Shown here: positions 45,021 to 57,481 of the stretch, one piece after another
Numbering within the stretch: the stretch's first letter is position 1
How the letters are laid out: the number at the start of each line of letters is the position of its first letter
Source: Brachionus manjavacas
Lineage: Eukaryota; Rotifera; Eurotatoria; Ploima; Brachionidae
DNA: 64,000 bases
NCBI GenBank assembly: GCA_019054805.1
Contig: JAHQIY010000006.1
Span: 6,076,001-6,140,000 of the forward strand
Direction of reading: 5' to 3'
Position numbers and translations under genes: made by a program
Notes under the pieces: model-generated
Told to the model about the DNA's origin: nothing
What the model saw: only the letters and a program-made list of their open reading frames with translations
Databases searched by the model: none

Positions 45021-45368
45021 TAAATAAATCAGAGTATCAAAAATTAAAATAGATCCTAGTTTTATTATAATTAATAGTTTATATTATTTTAGATTAAATT
45101 CAATAAAATTGAGACTAACTTGAGTTTTTTAATTTTTTTTAATTATTGCATTTATTCGCGCTTTTAAAAGGTGAGCTTGTTCTTAAAAAAAATATATTTT
45201 AATCAATCAGTTAAACAAGAGGATGAAATGATTTTATTTCAGTATATTTAAAATTATTTACAATTTTTTAATTAAAAAATTAAGACAGAAACAATAAAAA
45301 AAAACAAGACACAAAGATAAAACAATAAATTCTCATTCAGCACAAAATCGAACATTATTGGCATATAC

Positions 45369-48300
45369 TTAGTTCGATGGCAGATAAGTCTTGTTATTTT
45401 TTACTAGATTTTTACCCGGCACACCTGTTTCACTAATAATCGGCTGATAGACATACGGTGACCACTTTAGGCACACTTCGTCCATATCTCTACTATACAA
45501 ATTCTTTTTTTCTACATATCTTTGAATATAATCCTTGGCAAAAATAAATTAAAATAAATAAACTCAAAAAATAATTTTTCAATTTTTTCTAAATTACCAC
45601 GTCTTTTAGAATAACATGCTTGCCCTTCCAGTACTTAATCAATCCGATATACTGCAAAGTGCTGATCAAGTCGTTGGTCAAAATTCCAGTCTCGGCTGTT
45701 ATTTCTTTGACGCTGATTTCAGAATCGTCCAAGTGTTTGGACAAATAGAGCAGCAGTTTTGACTTCCAATAGCTTCGGTAGCTTATGAGGCCCAAATCGG
45801 ACAAGGGTCGCTCCGGCGAGCCTACCTTGCCCTCTGCCCTGGACAGCAAATAGCTGAAATCAATCAGGACCCGGCCGTATCCTTGGTTCATATACTGCGG
45901 AAGTATTAGGATACAAGACAAGTTATAGTTCAGCACTGACTGTTTTTCTTTGGAAAAATAACCTATCATTTGAAAAGAGCCATTTTCTTCATTGTACCGC
46001 GTGAGTACATAGAACAAAAATGGCTCTACTTCGTAGTACAGTGTTTTGTGGTCGATGAAAAGCTTGGCCAACAGACACAAATTTTGACAGTAGATTTTGT
46101 TCATTTTTCCGTCCACTTCAAAAAAGCTCAGATTGTCTTTTCGGTAGATTTCGCGGCCTGGCGGATGCCTCCACAGACACTTTTCCAGATGCCGGTTTAG
46201 AACCGAATGGGACTTCATGAATGTGAGACAATATTGGCAAATGTAAATTTTGTTCAATTGCCAATAGTCGTCTGGATAGGGTGATTTGTACCATGTCTCA
46301 ATTTCGTGATTGCCAAATTGAATTATTTTGTCTGATTTGTTGATTAGCTTGATTTTTTTGGCATTGGATGCAAGTGGTATTTGTTCTTTGGTGCTCGACA
46401 CAAGAACGTCTTTGAACAAGTCCAGTTCGTATTGGGATATTTTTAGGTCGTTTAAATCCGGAGTTTGGGCTATAGTTTGGTTTAGATTGGAGAAAAAGTT
46501 GAGTGATTCGCTACTGGTATGCTTCAGCAAGGCATAGTGGCTGACTGGAGTTGGCGATGTGTACAGACAGTTTGACAATGAGTTGATGATAAAAGATGTG
46601 GACAAATTTTTTAGGTCTGATACAAAATCTGGATTTTTGAGGAAATTTAATTTCGATTGTTTGTTTAGTTTGTTCGACTCTGGAAGTTTAACTAGGTTCT
46701 TAAGTTCTTTGCTTATTTTTTGTAAATATAATGATTGTTCTTTACAGATGTGCTACAATTTGAAATTATTTTAAATATAAAATTTATTATTTATTAATAT
46801 AAAATAAAATTAGGATTTTCAGGTTTGAAAATTTTTAGAGAAAATCACTAAGCAAAAAAGATTCTACGATTTTTCTTTTCTTTTTGAGCGAATTCACATC
46901 GCTTTTAATTTTATTTTTAGTAAAAATTTTTTTTTGTTTTTTAAAAATAAAAATTCTATGTAATGAGCATTTTGTTTATTTTTCTTTATTTGAAAAATTC
47001 GCATCAAAACATTTTAGAATGAAAATTTTTCGTAATTCACAATTTTAAAAACTATTTTCATTAAAAGAAAAAATGATTAATAAAATTTTTCATATTTATA
47101 ATTTTTTGTTATCTAAAAATTATTTGTTGTTTATTTAAAGAATTTTAATTTTTTATTTTAATTCAGTTAGAAACTGTTTTTGTAACTAAAATTAATTTTT
47201 TCATTACTAAATAAATTTTTTTTACAGAAATGCTACATTAGAAATAACTTTTTTGACATAAGAATATTTTCCAGAATTATAATTTTTTCATCAAATTCTT
47301 AAATGCTTGATTTGGAAAAAATTATTCGATAATAGTTTTGTTGAAAGAATGAACACTCAAAACCCTCAAGCAATTTTTAGATAAAGATAAAGACCAAAAA
47401 AAACAAATGCGCTAAGTGTTTTGGGTCCAGAAGTTTTTTAAGATATTTAATTTTTTTAGATTGAAAAGTCTTTTAAAAGTACTCTCATCTAAATAAAATC
47501 GTTTTATGCTCAAAAATTTATATTGTAAATAAAACTAAATTTAAACAACTAAATTAAATTAATTTATACAATTATGTAAATTTAAATTAGTGATAAAAAG
47601 TATAGGCTATTCTTTTAATTAAAAATATTGTTTATATATTTTTTTACATTCAATTTTACAATAATCATTTTTTGATTAATATTCATGTTATATTTGAGTT
47701 CTATTCATTTATTAATTTGTTCATCTAATTCAGCTTTTCAATTTTTTAACTTGTTAATAATTCAATTTGTATAATTTTTCTAATGTTCAAATTTTAAAAT
47801 AATATTCGAGAAATTTTGCTCATTATTATACTGAATCAAATTCTCTAACCCAGGGTTACGCCCCGTACCCCTATATTTTATATTTCTTCACTTTGGCATA
47901 ATAGATTAAATCTGAATGAACCTAACTTCTAAATACTAATTAGAAGTCATCATTATTTTGAATAAATATTTTGAAAATTGAATAAATTTAAAAAGTTAAA
48001 GAGTTGAAAAATTGAATTGATGATTTTATAATGAAAATAAGTTTATTTTTTGATGATGAATTTTAGTTTCATAAAATAAACTATTCTCTATTAAATTAAA
48101 AATGAATTTCGAATGAGGCAATTTAATGATGCTTTTTTTTAAATTTATTTTTAACTAGCGAAAAGCAAATTAACAAAATTGAAAAAAAATATTATTTCCT
48201 ACAAAATTTCACCATCATTATAATTATCGTATTAAATTTTGATAACAAAATCAACATCTTGCATTTTTTACCTTTTAAATGATTTTGTTTTCTAAATGAA

Positions 48301-51250
48301 TTTTATCTTATAGACTTGATAAAAATTTAATGATAAATGTGTCTTTGATTGGGAAACGTATTAACTTTAGTATTTTTGAGAAAATATTTCATGGCTCTCA
48401 ATTCAGTTACCATTTTCTTTGGCAAATAATGGAACAAACAATCAATATTTATATCACTTTTTTATAACACAACGTTTAGGTCCAAGTGGGGTTTCAAAAT
48501 CCTTAAAATTAGATATCTTATAAGATAAAAAAGACGAGTAATTTTTTGTATTATAAATTTGAATAAAATTTTTCAAAAAAAAAGCATATTAAATTTCTAG
48601 AATATTTGAAGATTTTTGATTAATTTGAAATAAAAAAATCTTGTTTAAAATTTCACAATAAAATTTAATATTCGAAAAAAATTCAAATTTTATCTAAATT
48701 ATCATTTCTATTGTCATTAATTGAAATTAAAGTTTTAATTTATTTGATTGATTGAACTGTTCGGGATACTTTGAAAATAAGAAAAACCAAGAAAAGCAAA
48801 GAAAGCTTGAAATAAAAAAAAATTCAAAAACACAAATTGATTTAGCAGACATTTGTAAAATAGCGTTGTTGCTATTTAAAAATAATCAAATCCAGAATCA
48901 TTAAGATTCTTTATAAAATTAACAAATCTATAAATTAGCTCAGTTTTTTATTACTTTTTTATTTTTATTTTTTTTTCTACATCGCCTACAAGGCGTTTAT
49001 TGAATAAATAAATAAATAAATAAATAAATAATAGTTTAATGATTTAAAATAAGCTAGACAATTTAAAAAAAGCTAGTTCAAGAAGCTATTACAGTGGGCC
49101 TTAAAAGTTCACATCGCGTAGTCTATCACGTCATAGCTTATTCGTATTCATTAGGTTTAATTATTTGTGTTTGAATTACAAAAATCTTATCTTCTCTTAT
49201 CAATCAAATTTTTATTCAGTTTCAAATATTTTAAGTGAATATTGCAAGCTTTTTCGTATTTGAAATTAAAATTTTTGGTGAAAAAGAACAAGATTAATTT
49301 TTATTTGAATATTTGAAAAAAATATGTATAAAAAAAATTCTTTTTAAAATTTTAAGCTTTAATTGAGAACATAAATTTAACCATCGAATTGAATGAACGA
49401 TAATTAAATCATAAAACAAATGGCAAGTATTTTTTTCTATTTAACTTTTTTGAAATTTTGAAATAACGTTGTTTCATTAAAACGCAATACTCAAGCATGT
49501 TAAAATTTGAAATATAATTACGCAATTATTTTTATAAATGTAAAATAGAAAAAAAACTTGCCAAATCCATTTTCACTATTCTTAAAATCTTAAGTCAAAT
49601 AATTATATTAAAAGTCGGGCATTTAGAAAAGGAAAAGCAACTTGGTTTTTTTAACCTTTTATTCTAAATTGTATTTAAAAATAGAAGTCAAATAACTCGA
49701 AAACAAGTCAAACAAAATAAATATAAGATTTTAAAAATATTGAAAATTGATTTGTTTTATAAAAAATTCATCAACAATTTTATCGTCAACTATAAAACCA
49801 AAAAGTTTAATTTCAAATAAGAAAATGAAAATGCAATTATTATTTTATTTGAAACTGAAAAAATATTTGAAACATGACACTTTTGCAATCTAAATTCAAC
49901 AGTGGATACATTTTGTAATTTAAAAACAAAAAATTAAACCATATTTATATTACTGTAATTATTATGATTATTAAAATTATTATAAAAGAAATCTGAAAAA
50001 TTTTCAAAAAGAACTAATTATACACCGTAATCCAGGGTACTTTACAAGGATTTACGGCACCTTCCATTTAATTATACCTCGTTAAAATAAAATATTTTTA
50101 TCAGCTCATTATTTAGCAAATATCAACATAGATTAAATTAAAATTTGATTATATTAATTTTTTCACTCATAAAATCAAAAAAGTTTTTATCAATTCGTAA
50201 AAATCCTAATTGTCAGGGGCAATTGAAATAAACAATTATTTTTCATCAAAAAAAAATTTTTTTTCTTTAATTTTTTCCAAACTTAAAAATAATAAAAAAA
50301 TTCCTAATTACTTTGTTGCGTAAATTTTTCTTATTCTCACTATATTTTGATGTTTTTTGCTTTATTTCGGTCAGTCGTTGGTCCAAATTGTCGTGAATAT
50401 TGGTACACTCCTCTTTGCTCATCAGAAAATAGATGGGGCATGTGTCGTATGAATAGTGGTGTTCGCTGGTGCCGTTCAGATGGCCATCAGATTTGCATCC
50501 AAGAACTGGGCAAACCAGCGACTCTTTGGCGTCGTCTTCCCTGGTTTCGTCTGCCTCGTTTATTTCGCTCAAACTGGCATCCTCACGATCGCCATACGGC
50601 GAGTTCTGCTCGTACTCGTCTTTGGACATTAGCCTGAACGTGGTCGGGCTATTCGTGTTCTCATTCAGCTCTTTAAACGCGTATTTGTGCTTTAGTTTGA
50701 TGCGCTTGTTAAGAGAGGACGAGCTGGGCGACTGAACTAGGGCTGTTACGCCCGAAGAGGACGCGTTAGCTGATTGACTGCATGGCTCGTTTTCGTTTTC
50801 GTTTTTGACCTCTTGAGAAGTGCTTAAATTTCGCTTGCGACTCGCCGGACCCATTTGATCCAAACTTGCCGAAGACATTTGGTTTAGCAAGTTGGCTGAT
50901 CGGCGCCGTGTAGAGACCGATGTTGGCTTTGAATCTGATGATGCCGAGGTAGAACTCGACGAACTTGACACATTTGAAGCGCTTGTTTCCGGGTTATTTA
51001 CACTTTTAAGCACGTTCTGGTCTCCGTTGATTTTTTCCTTGATAAATTTCGGCTTGACAGTGGATAGCTCGTTTTCATTTGGTGACAGAACTTTGGTCCG
51101 ATGGGACTTCCTGAACTGTTCAGAGTCAATCAGCTCTTTATTGGAGAGTTTTCGCTTGGATGAATATTCACTACCAGGATCTAGATTACTGTTATTCAAA
51201 GCTGTGCTGCTGCGAGTTTGGCGCCTTTCTCGCGAAACACTGGCGCTCAT
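45369..51250 (-). CDS. KAT7: MYST-family histone acetyltransferase, KAT7/HBO1 type
   Basis: Three exons (50312-51250, 45598-46752, 45369-45533), 752 residues (human HBO1 611). Residues 1-240 are Ser/Lys-rich and disordered. The C2HC finger CPVLGCKSDGHLNGTSEHHY, then CPIY, at about 247-275 marks the KAT6/7 group. After a linker comes the MYST domain (about 470-735): the C2HC finger (CQYCLTFMKS...LEKC), LFIDHKTLYYEVEPFLFY containing the Lys that is auto-acetylated in this family, QMIGYFSKEK, the acetyl-CoA loop QGYGRVLIDFSY and SPERPLSDLG with the catalytic Glu. Nuclear; acetylates H3K14/H4 with BRPF/JADE scaffolds in other animals. Introns: a 3.56-kb one in the linker and a 64-bp one near the end. 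Exon 1 phase and the HICKEQSLYLQK start of exon 2 agree. Confidence 0.93.
46753..50311 (-). other. Large KAT7 intron
   Basis: 3.56-kb AT-rich intron. Visible items: a hAT-like end motif near 47851 (CCAGGGTTACGCCCCG), a LINE 3' tail at about 48985-49032, and otherwise A/T runs. No nested gene on either strand. Confidence 0.5.
48985..49032 (+). mobile_element. LINE-like 3' terminus (hairpin + AAAT tail)
   Basis: CGCCTACAAGGCG hairpin, then TTTATTG and six to seven AAAT units. Same architecture as the other LINE ends in the window; only the terminus is recognisable. Confidence 0.5.
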
Positions 51251-51769
51251 GGTTTAAATTTAGGTTCTGAAATAAACGTAAAAAAAAACAAAAAAAGGTG
51301 CTTTAGAGTATCTATTTGACAACTTTAAAATCAATTATTAAACCGATTTTCATTTTTGATAATTCTTGAAAAATTTCTAAATTTAATAAAAAAATAAATA
51401 TTTTTTTTTGATTTTTATTGAAATAAAATTAAAAAAAGTATTTTTTTCTTTTTTGATTCGCATTGAGATTTTGTCTCTGGTAAATTTGTTTTACCTGGAA
51501 AATTTAAATAGTTAGAAGTTGAATTTTAAATTGTTTGAAAAATTTTGGTGTTCAATTTTTAAAAAAGAAATTAAAAATTTTGTATGTTATCCTGCTTAGA
51601 AAATTTTGATCAATAAATTCCTGGGTCACAAGTCACGACATGACTTACTTTTTTAAATTTTATCTTAATTTTAACAAATTAATTTTGCAATTGGCAATTT
51701 TTTTTTTAATTTTCAATTGTATACCTGTAAAGATACTTTTTTTGAAATATTAATTATTTATTTATTTAA

Positions 51770-51850
51770 AAATTAATTTAGGCGAAGCCTTGGCCGGTTG
51801 GAATGGAGACTTAGTCCTTACTTTCAGCTACATGATTGATTTTTGATACC
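51770..51850 (-). mobile_element. LINE-like 3' terminus, minus orientation
   Basis: Read on the minus strand: CTAAGTCTCCATTCCAACCG, GCCAAGGCTTCGCCTAAATT and an AAATAAATAAATAATT tail. The AGGCTTCGCCT hairpin precedes the tail, as in the other LINE ends. G+C content of this short piece stands out against its surroundings. Confidence 0.55.
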
Positions 51851-52942
51851 ACACAATGTAAAAAAATAAAAACATTTATGGAAAAAAGTTAAATTTTTTT
51901 AAAAAATAATACAATTGTTAATTATATTAATTATAATTTTATCTATATTTCATGACTTTTAATAAAAAATTATTTTCAAAATTTGATTAATTTTAATCTT
52001 ACTTTTTAGAGATAAAAATATAATTTCGATTTAGAAAAATATTTTCTGAATCGACTGATTAATTCAATTTTTATATTAAAATGTATATAATGATTTTTTT
52101 AAAGTTTATTCATAATTTTTTCACTTCAAACGTATCTGTATCTAGCATTCAAAATTAAATTTAAAAAAGAAATTCAAATATTAAATTCCAAATAAGAAAA
52201 AAAAAAAAATAAACTTTACAAAAAATCAGTTTTAGAAATTAAAAATCGATTTTATGAATTGATTGAAAAAACAATTACTCAAACATTTTTTTTATTTTCT
52301 CAATCAATATACATCTTAATCATGTTAAATTACAAATATTTAAATGAAAGCAAAGATTAATTTTAATAGTTGAAGATAAACTCTTTGAATTGAAATGATA
52401 TTTTGAATTTATCATCAACTTCAAAATGCCACAAAAAATGATTTCTTTTGGGGTTCTTGAATCTTGTTAATTTAAAAAAAAACACTTAAATTTAAAGAAC
52501 TAAATTAAATTTATTTCACCAATAATTTATATTTTATGTTATATACTTTTTAATTAAAATAAAATTTAAATTTAAATTTATTAATTTTTTAAGGAAAAGA
52601 TTAATTCAAAATGTTTAAAATGAAAAATTAGTGCAATTAACTTTGTTAACAATTTAAATTTAAATTGAAGTTAATTAATTTGAATTGAAAGATAATGGAA
52701 TTATTTTCTTTTTATTACCTTGGATAATAACATGAAAACATATCTGTAAAGAATTTAGAATGATGATTAAAAAACCCGTGTTGATAAATTTTATCTTAGA
52801 ATTTTTATAAATCCTGATAAATTAACAAAAATCTTGAATATGAACACTTATTTATAAAATTTTGTGTTATGCGCAAGGAGCTACTATATGTGACCTCCGC
52901 AAGCTAGTCTTGCTGCAGCTTAAATATAATTTTAAATATTTT

Positions 52943-53466
52943 TTATGAAAATTAAGGTTAAAATATCTAATTCTTTTATTAAAAAAAAATATACCTTTTT
53001 TATTTTTTGGTGAAATTACCAAAAATTCTGATATATCGACTAAAATTTTGATGAAACCCATTTCAAAATTAAAAATTTTTATTAATTTAGATGCTAGACA
53101 AAATATTAATTTAGAGACTTGTGCTAGTATCAACAAAAAAAGTTCTTTAATAAGATTAGATGGTTTTATTAAAATTCTAGAAATTTTACTTAATTTTACG
53201 CAAAAAAATTCATTTCAGTAAAATTAAAAAGGAACACATTTCAATTTTAATAATCAAGATGTTCAGTTTAAAAGATTCTTTTTCTTTTTAATTTTTTTAA
53301 CTTTTTTTTACTATTTTAGGAAAATTAAGGTTAAAATATCTAATTTTTTTTATTAAAAAAAAAATAAACCTTTTTTATATTTTGGTGAAATTACCAAAAT
53401 TCTGATGTTTCAACTAAAATTTTTTTATTATTATTTAATTTTATTAATTTAGATGCTTGACAAGAT
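52943..53466. repeat. Direct repeat pair (52943-53100 and 53323-53466)
   Basis: Both units run AAAATTAAGGTTAAAATATC, an A-run, CCTTTTTTAT, TTTTGGTGAAATTACCAAAA, TTCTGAT, CAACTAAAATTTT-like and TTAATTTAGATGCT(A/T)GACAA. They are about 380 bp apart and differ by small indels. Non-coding; origin unknown. Confidence 0.65.
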
Positions 53467-53911
53467 AAAAATGTTCAATGGGATACATATATGTTTACTG
53501 TCGTAAATACCGAAAAAGAGTTTTTAATTTATTAGCACAACACTAGCTTGAATTCAAATACTAAATAATTGCACTTTTAATTTGCTAAAATGGCTTTACC
53601 ATAATTTTAGTTAATTTTCGAGATTTCATGCCAAATAATTTCTTCCCGAGAAAAAAATAATAGATTCTAACTTGGATATTTAAGAAGTTTAATTAAACAA
53701 TATTCTTTTTTATTTTCATTTTTTAATTATATTTCACTTAAACTAATTAAATTTGTAAAAAAAAAAAATCAAAATTTTTGGTTAAATTTTCAGTTAAGAT
53801 GATCAGAAAAATGGTCTTTATAAAAATTTTGCCAAGACCATCTGAAAAATAAATCATGCTATTTTTTTCAATTGAAAAAAATTAATTTCAATAAAACGAC
53901 TACTAATTAAC

Positions 53912-54850
53912 TTACGGGTTGAGATTATGATTAGAAATTTTCAAAATCGATTCCCAGAGCGCTTGAGGCGACGGCTCAGCCAGTTCAATGGTCAAAGTGG
54001 GGTCGATGTACTGTGTGAGCTTAGCGCTAGTCGTTGGACCGACAGATACGAATTTGAAGGATTCTAATCTCGAATAAATGAGACTGCTGATTTCACGGTC
54101 TTTGAAGACACAATCGCAGCCAGAAGGACTGAAAAAGGCTAGCACAATGGGTTCTTCGAGCTTGTTCAGGGCTCTGCTGAGCGCTTGTTTGCCAGTGTCA
54201 CATGGCACAGTGTCGTATACGTGAATTTCCTCAAACGAAATGCCGTTCTCGCTCAAACTGTTTGACAAGTCGTCGCGTCTTATTCTCGAACAAGGATACA
54301 GCGCGTACTTGAAGTGGTCGCTTGTGGGCCTAATATTGGGCCTCACAAGCTCATAGTCTTGCTTAATCACTTTGAAGAGTTCTCGGGCATTTTGTTTGTG
54401 ATCACTGACACAGCGCAGCGTCAAACGGCTGTCCAGTGTGGGATTTATTTTTTTGATTGATTGAACGAGCTGCTTGAATCGATCGGCGGTGGCTTCGCCG
54501 ACACAATAGACCAAAAATTTGTCTGAATTATTTTCGAGGCCAGAGTGCATGTGGAGGGAAGGGTGGTCGTGCTCAACGGTCACGTCGAACACACGCTGCA
54601 TCGACTCGACTGTTTGACGACTCGTTACGATCAAGCATTTGAAGCATTCATGAACATAATGTTCATAATTTGTTTCGTTTACAAAAAAAGTGAATAATTT
54701 TGACTTTAATAAATCCAAATTTTGATAGCTGAATTTTAGTAAGTTGATTTGTTGTACGTGTTTGACTAGAGGAGAGTGTTGTGCGTTTAGAAAGTCGACA
54801 TATCGATCGCTAGTCGACGACTCGTTAGATTTCAGCACGATTACATTCAT
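53912..54850 (-). CDS. UROS: Uroporphyrinogen-III synthase
   Basis: Single exon. The frame opens at 54883, but the second Met (54850, MNVIVLKSNES) fits the family's N-terminal strand and gives 312 residues (human 265). HemD-type bilobed layout: first lobe with CLIVTSRQTVESM; hinge with VYCVGEATADRF; YALYPCSRIRRDDL; second-lobe VYDTVPCDTGKQ; LAFFSPSGCDCVF; and FVSVGPTTSAKL near the C-terminus. It cyclises hydroxymethylbilane to uroporphyrinogen III in heme synthesis (cytosol). The extra length is mostly in insertions of the first lobe. Lacking introns here is unusual next to its intron-bearing neighbours. A CA repeat (ACACACACAC) lies just upstream. Confidence 0.9.
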   Translation of the reverse strand: MNVIVLKSNESSTSDRYVDFLNAQHSPLVKHVQQINLLKFSYQNLDLLKSKLFTFFVNETNYEHYVHECFKCLIVTSRQTVESMQRVFDVTVEHDHPSLHMHSGLENNSDKFLVYCVGEATADRFKQLVQSIKKINPTLDSRLTLRCVSDHKQNARELFKVIKQDYELVRPNIRPTSDHFKYALYPCSRIRRDDLSNSLSENGISFEEIHVYDTVPCDTGKQALSRALNKLEEPIVLAFFSPSGCDCVFKDREISSLIYSRLESFKFVSVGPTTSAKLTQYIDPTLTIELAEPSPQALWESILKISNHNLNP

Positions 54851-54883
54851 GATGTTATTCGTAGATAAATTGAACACACACAC

Positions 54884-57481
54884 ACACTCGTAGTGATGTG
54901 CGTGAGTAGGACTTTTAATTTAGAAAAACAGTGCATCAACAGAAAACTGATTCATCACTGATGCTAATTCATGTATTCGATAAGAATAAAATGCGCATTT
55001 TTCTCTGCAATTCAAACATAAATTTTTTTTTTCGCTAATTATACATTCAAATAATTTGAATAAAATAGGTGGTGACACTTTTTTTGTCTGGAAAAAATTT
55101 TTCAATGCCAAGATTAGATTTGTATTTATTTTTGGTTTCAAGTAACGTTGTTTATTAATTTATCATGTAATTTGTTTAGAACGTGTGCCGACATTTATAT
55201 TGTCTGTGTCATAATTTTTATTACTAGGCTAGATATGCATTTATTTTAGATTAAATTTTCAAGTCACGTGTTAAATTAATTCATTATCTATTAAAATTAG
55301 AATATTATTTTCTAGATAAAATATTTTTTTAATTTTTCCCTCAAAATAATTAAAGTGTGTTTTAAATTATGTGGATGGAAATCATGTCCTTGTTTATCCA
55401 GCCCAAATTTCCGGTAATGTATAAGGTAATTTTAAGAAAAATAATAAAATACAGAATTTAAAATTATCGGCACAGATGACCAATTTCTTGGATTTAATTA
55501 GTTTATAATACTTTTGAATTTATTATATTCTACTATTCTACACTATAATTTTTGGAATATATTTCAAGAATATTTAATATATTATTTTTTAATATTTTGG
55601 AAATTTGAACTCATATAGTATATTTCTTTAAAAATGATTCATCAAATTTTATTAAAAAATCATAAAAATAATCTCACGCTAAATATTAATATGTCCAATT
55701 TTGGCCTCTTTATTTTGTGAGTGATATGGTATAGGATTCACAATGACCCGTCATGTCAATTATTAGATTAATTTTAATTTTAACTTATAACGTAATCTCT
55801 AATCTACAATATACCCTAGACCAGGGCTCTGGCCCGGACCCCATTTAATTTTTATATGACAATTTAATCATTGATTTGACAGTTTAATATTTTTCGAATG
55901 GAAAATTACAGTTTTATTTTTAATAGTGAAGTTTAGAGGAAAAACTGCTGCAATGAAATTGAACACCAGTTTCATTTAAATTATAAAATTTTATTTAAAA
56001 AAAAAATTTAAGCATTTCAGCTATTAACTATTTTATTAAATTTAAATAATTAAAAAAAATAAATAAATTTTTGCATTTAGAATTTAAAATAGATCGAAAA
56101 TTGATAGAAACAATTCTAAATGTTAAGTATTATTGATTTTTTTCTACTAAATAAACCTTTTTTTTTGATTCTGTTGCTAAAAATTTTCTAAATTAGAATT
56201 TATTTTTAATTTTAAAAAATTTTTTGCTTTGCTTTAAATTTTTTTTGCTGTAACCTTCATATCCGCTTTTAATTTTTAAATTCTAATTTATATTAAATAT
56301 TTAAAAAAAAAAATTTTACCACTTAAGAAAAAAAATTTATGCTTAGAAATTTTAATATTTTCGGAGAATATTGATGAAAAAGTAGATTTTAAAGTGCACT
56401 ATTTTTCATATATTTTAGATGAACAGAACAGATTTGATCTTTAGAATAAATCAACAATTTTTTAAGAAAGGATTTTTAAATAAGAAATTTTCCATATAGA
56501 TTATTTCATTTTAAAGTATCATTAAGAAATGTAAAAATTGTGTAAAATTTTGTAATTTTATTTAAAAAAAAAAAGAAAATAAAAAACATTATATTTATAT
56601 TAATAAAAGTAAATCAATATTAAAACTAACTAATAATAAATTTTTCTGATGCATTTTAATTTTATGATTCTAACTCTTATTTGTTGAAAAGTCTTAAAAA
56701 AGTCTTCTTTATCCAGGATGGTACCAGATTTTTAAAAAGAGATCAGTTAGAATTTTTATGCATCAATCAAGTTCTTTTGTATATTTAGGAGATGTTAGAA
56801 AATTAAAATAAACCAATTCAAGTGAAAATTAATATTTCAATCAGAGGATTCTAAGAGTGGTGTTATCAGCATTCCTTTTTTTAGCATCTTCAACGATATC
56901 CTTACACGCCATTCCAACAATTAAAAAATTCCAATGGAGAAAAGATTTTAATTACTCATAGCATTTTTAAAAATGAAAAAAGATATCAAAATATTGTTAA
57001 ATCTTCCGCATTAAAGAAAAAATCTTGATATAAAAACACGTAATTTAATAAACGATTTTCTTGTTTTAACTTTCAATTTTCAATTTTTTAATTAAGAAGA
57101 ACTTTGCTTATAACTTGAGGATTTTGTTTTAAGGTTTCTACTTTCTATTTAAATTTAAGCATCAGCTTTTTTCAACAAATTTTGTTGAATTTCATAATAT
57201 AAATAATTTAACAATAATAATCACATTTTTGGGGAAAAAATCCTAAATTTTTTAGTTATTTGTCGTATTCAATTTTGACTTTAGATTTTCCTTTTTACAA
57301 ATGAAAATATTAAAAAGAGAGTTTTTTTTAAATATCAAACCCCAAAAATATCAAATAACATTTTTTAAAATTAACAAAATAAAGAAAAAGTAAATTTTTT
57401 TATGAATTTAGATTTTTGGGTAAAATCCCCAAATTATAAAGGAAAACAAACTCGAGTCATAATTAATTAATTTATAAAAAA
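54884..57481. other. AT-rich spacer between UROS and the NF-kB gene
   Basis: The two genes are divergent. A 73-codon minus-strand ORF at 54920-55141 has four Cys (CLNCREKC) but no family match and no splice partner. A hAT-like end motif lies near 55821 and an RT fragment at 56855. Confidence 0.4.
56855..56925 (+). pseudogene. LINE reverse-transcriptase motif B fragment
   Basis: Across one frame break this reads SGVISIPFF, then FSIFNDILTRHSNN, like motif B (G-V-P-Q-G-S-V-x-S-P-x-L-F-S-x-F-x-N-D-I) of jockey/CR1 RTs. Very short and degenerate. Confidence 0.45.

Larger units (their letters stand above)
51251..53911. other. AT-rich spacer
   Basis: KAT7 5' flank and UROS 3' flank. Contains a LINE 3' end at about 51770-51850 and a direct repeat pair at 52.9 and 53.3 kb. 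No gene supported; the 89-codon ORF at 52867-53136 (-) overlaps the repeat and has no domain. Confidence 0.45.

Noticed and set aside
50347-51257. Plus-strand ORFs opposite KAT7 exon 1
   Set aside because: Mirror of a Ser/Glu-rich disordered region; no domain, no splice continuity.
52867-53136. 89-codon minus-strand ORF
   Set aside because: Falls in a non-coding direct repeat whose second copy has no equivalent frame.
54920-55141. 73-codon ORF with CLNCREKC upstream of UROS
   Set aside because: Cys spacing fits no known finger, low-complexity surroundings, no partner exon.
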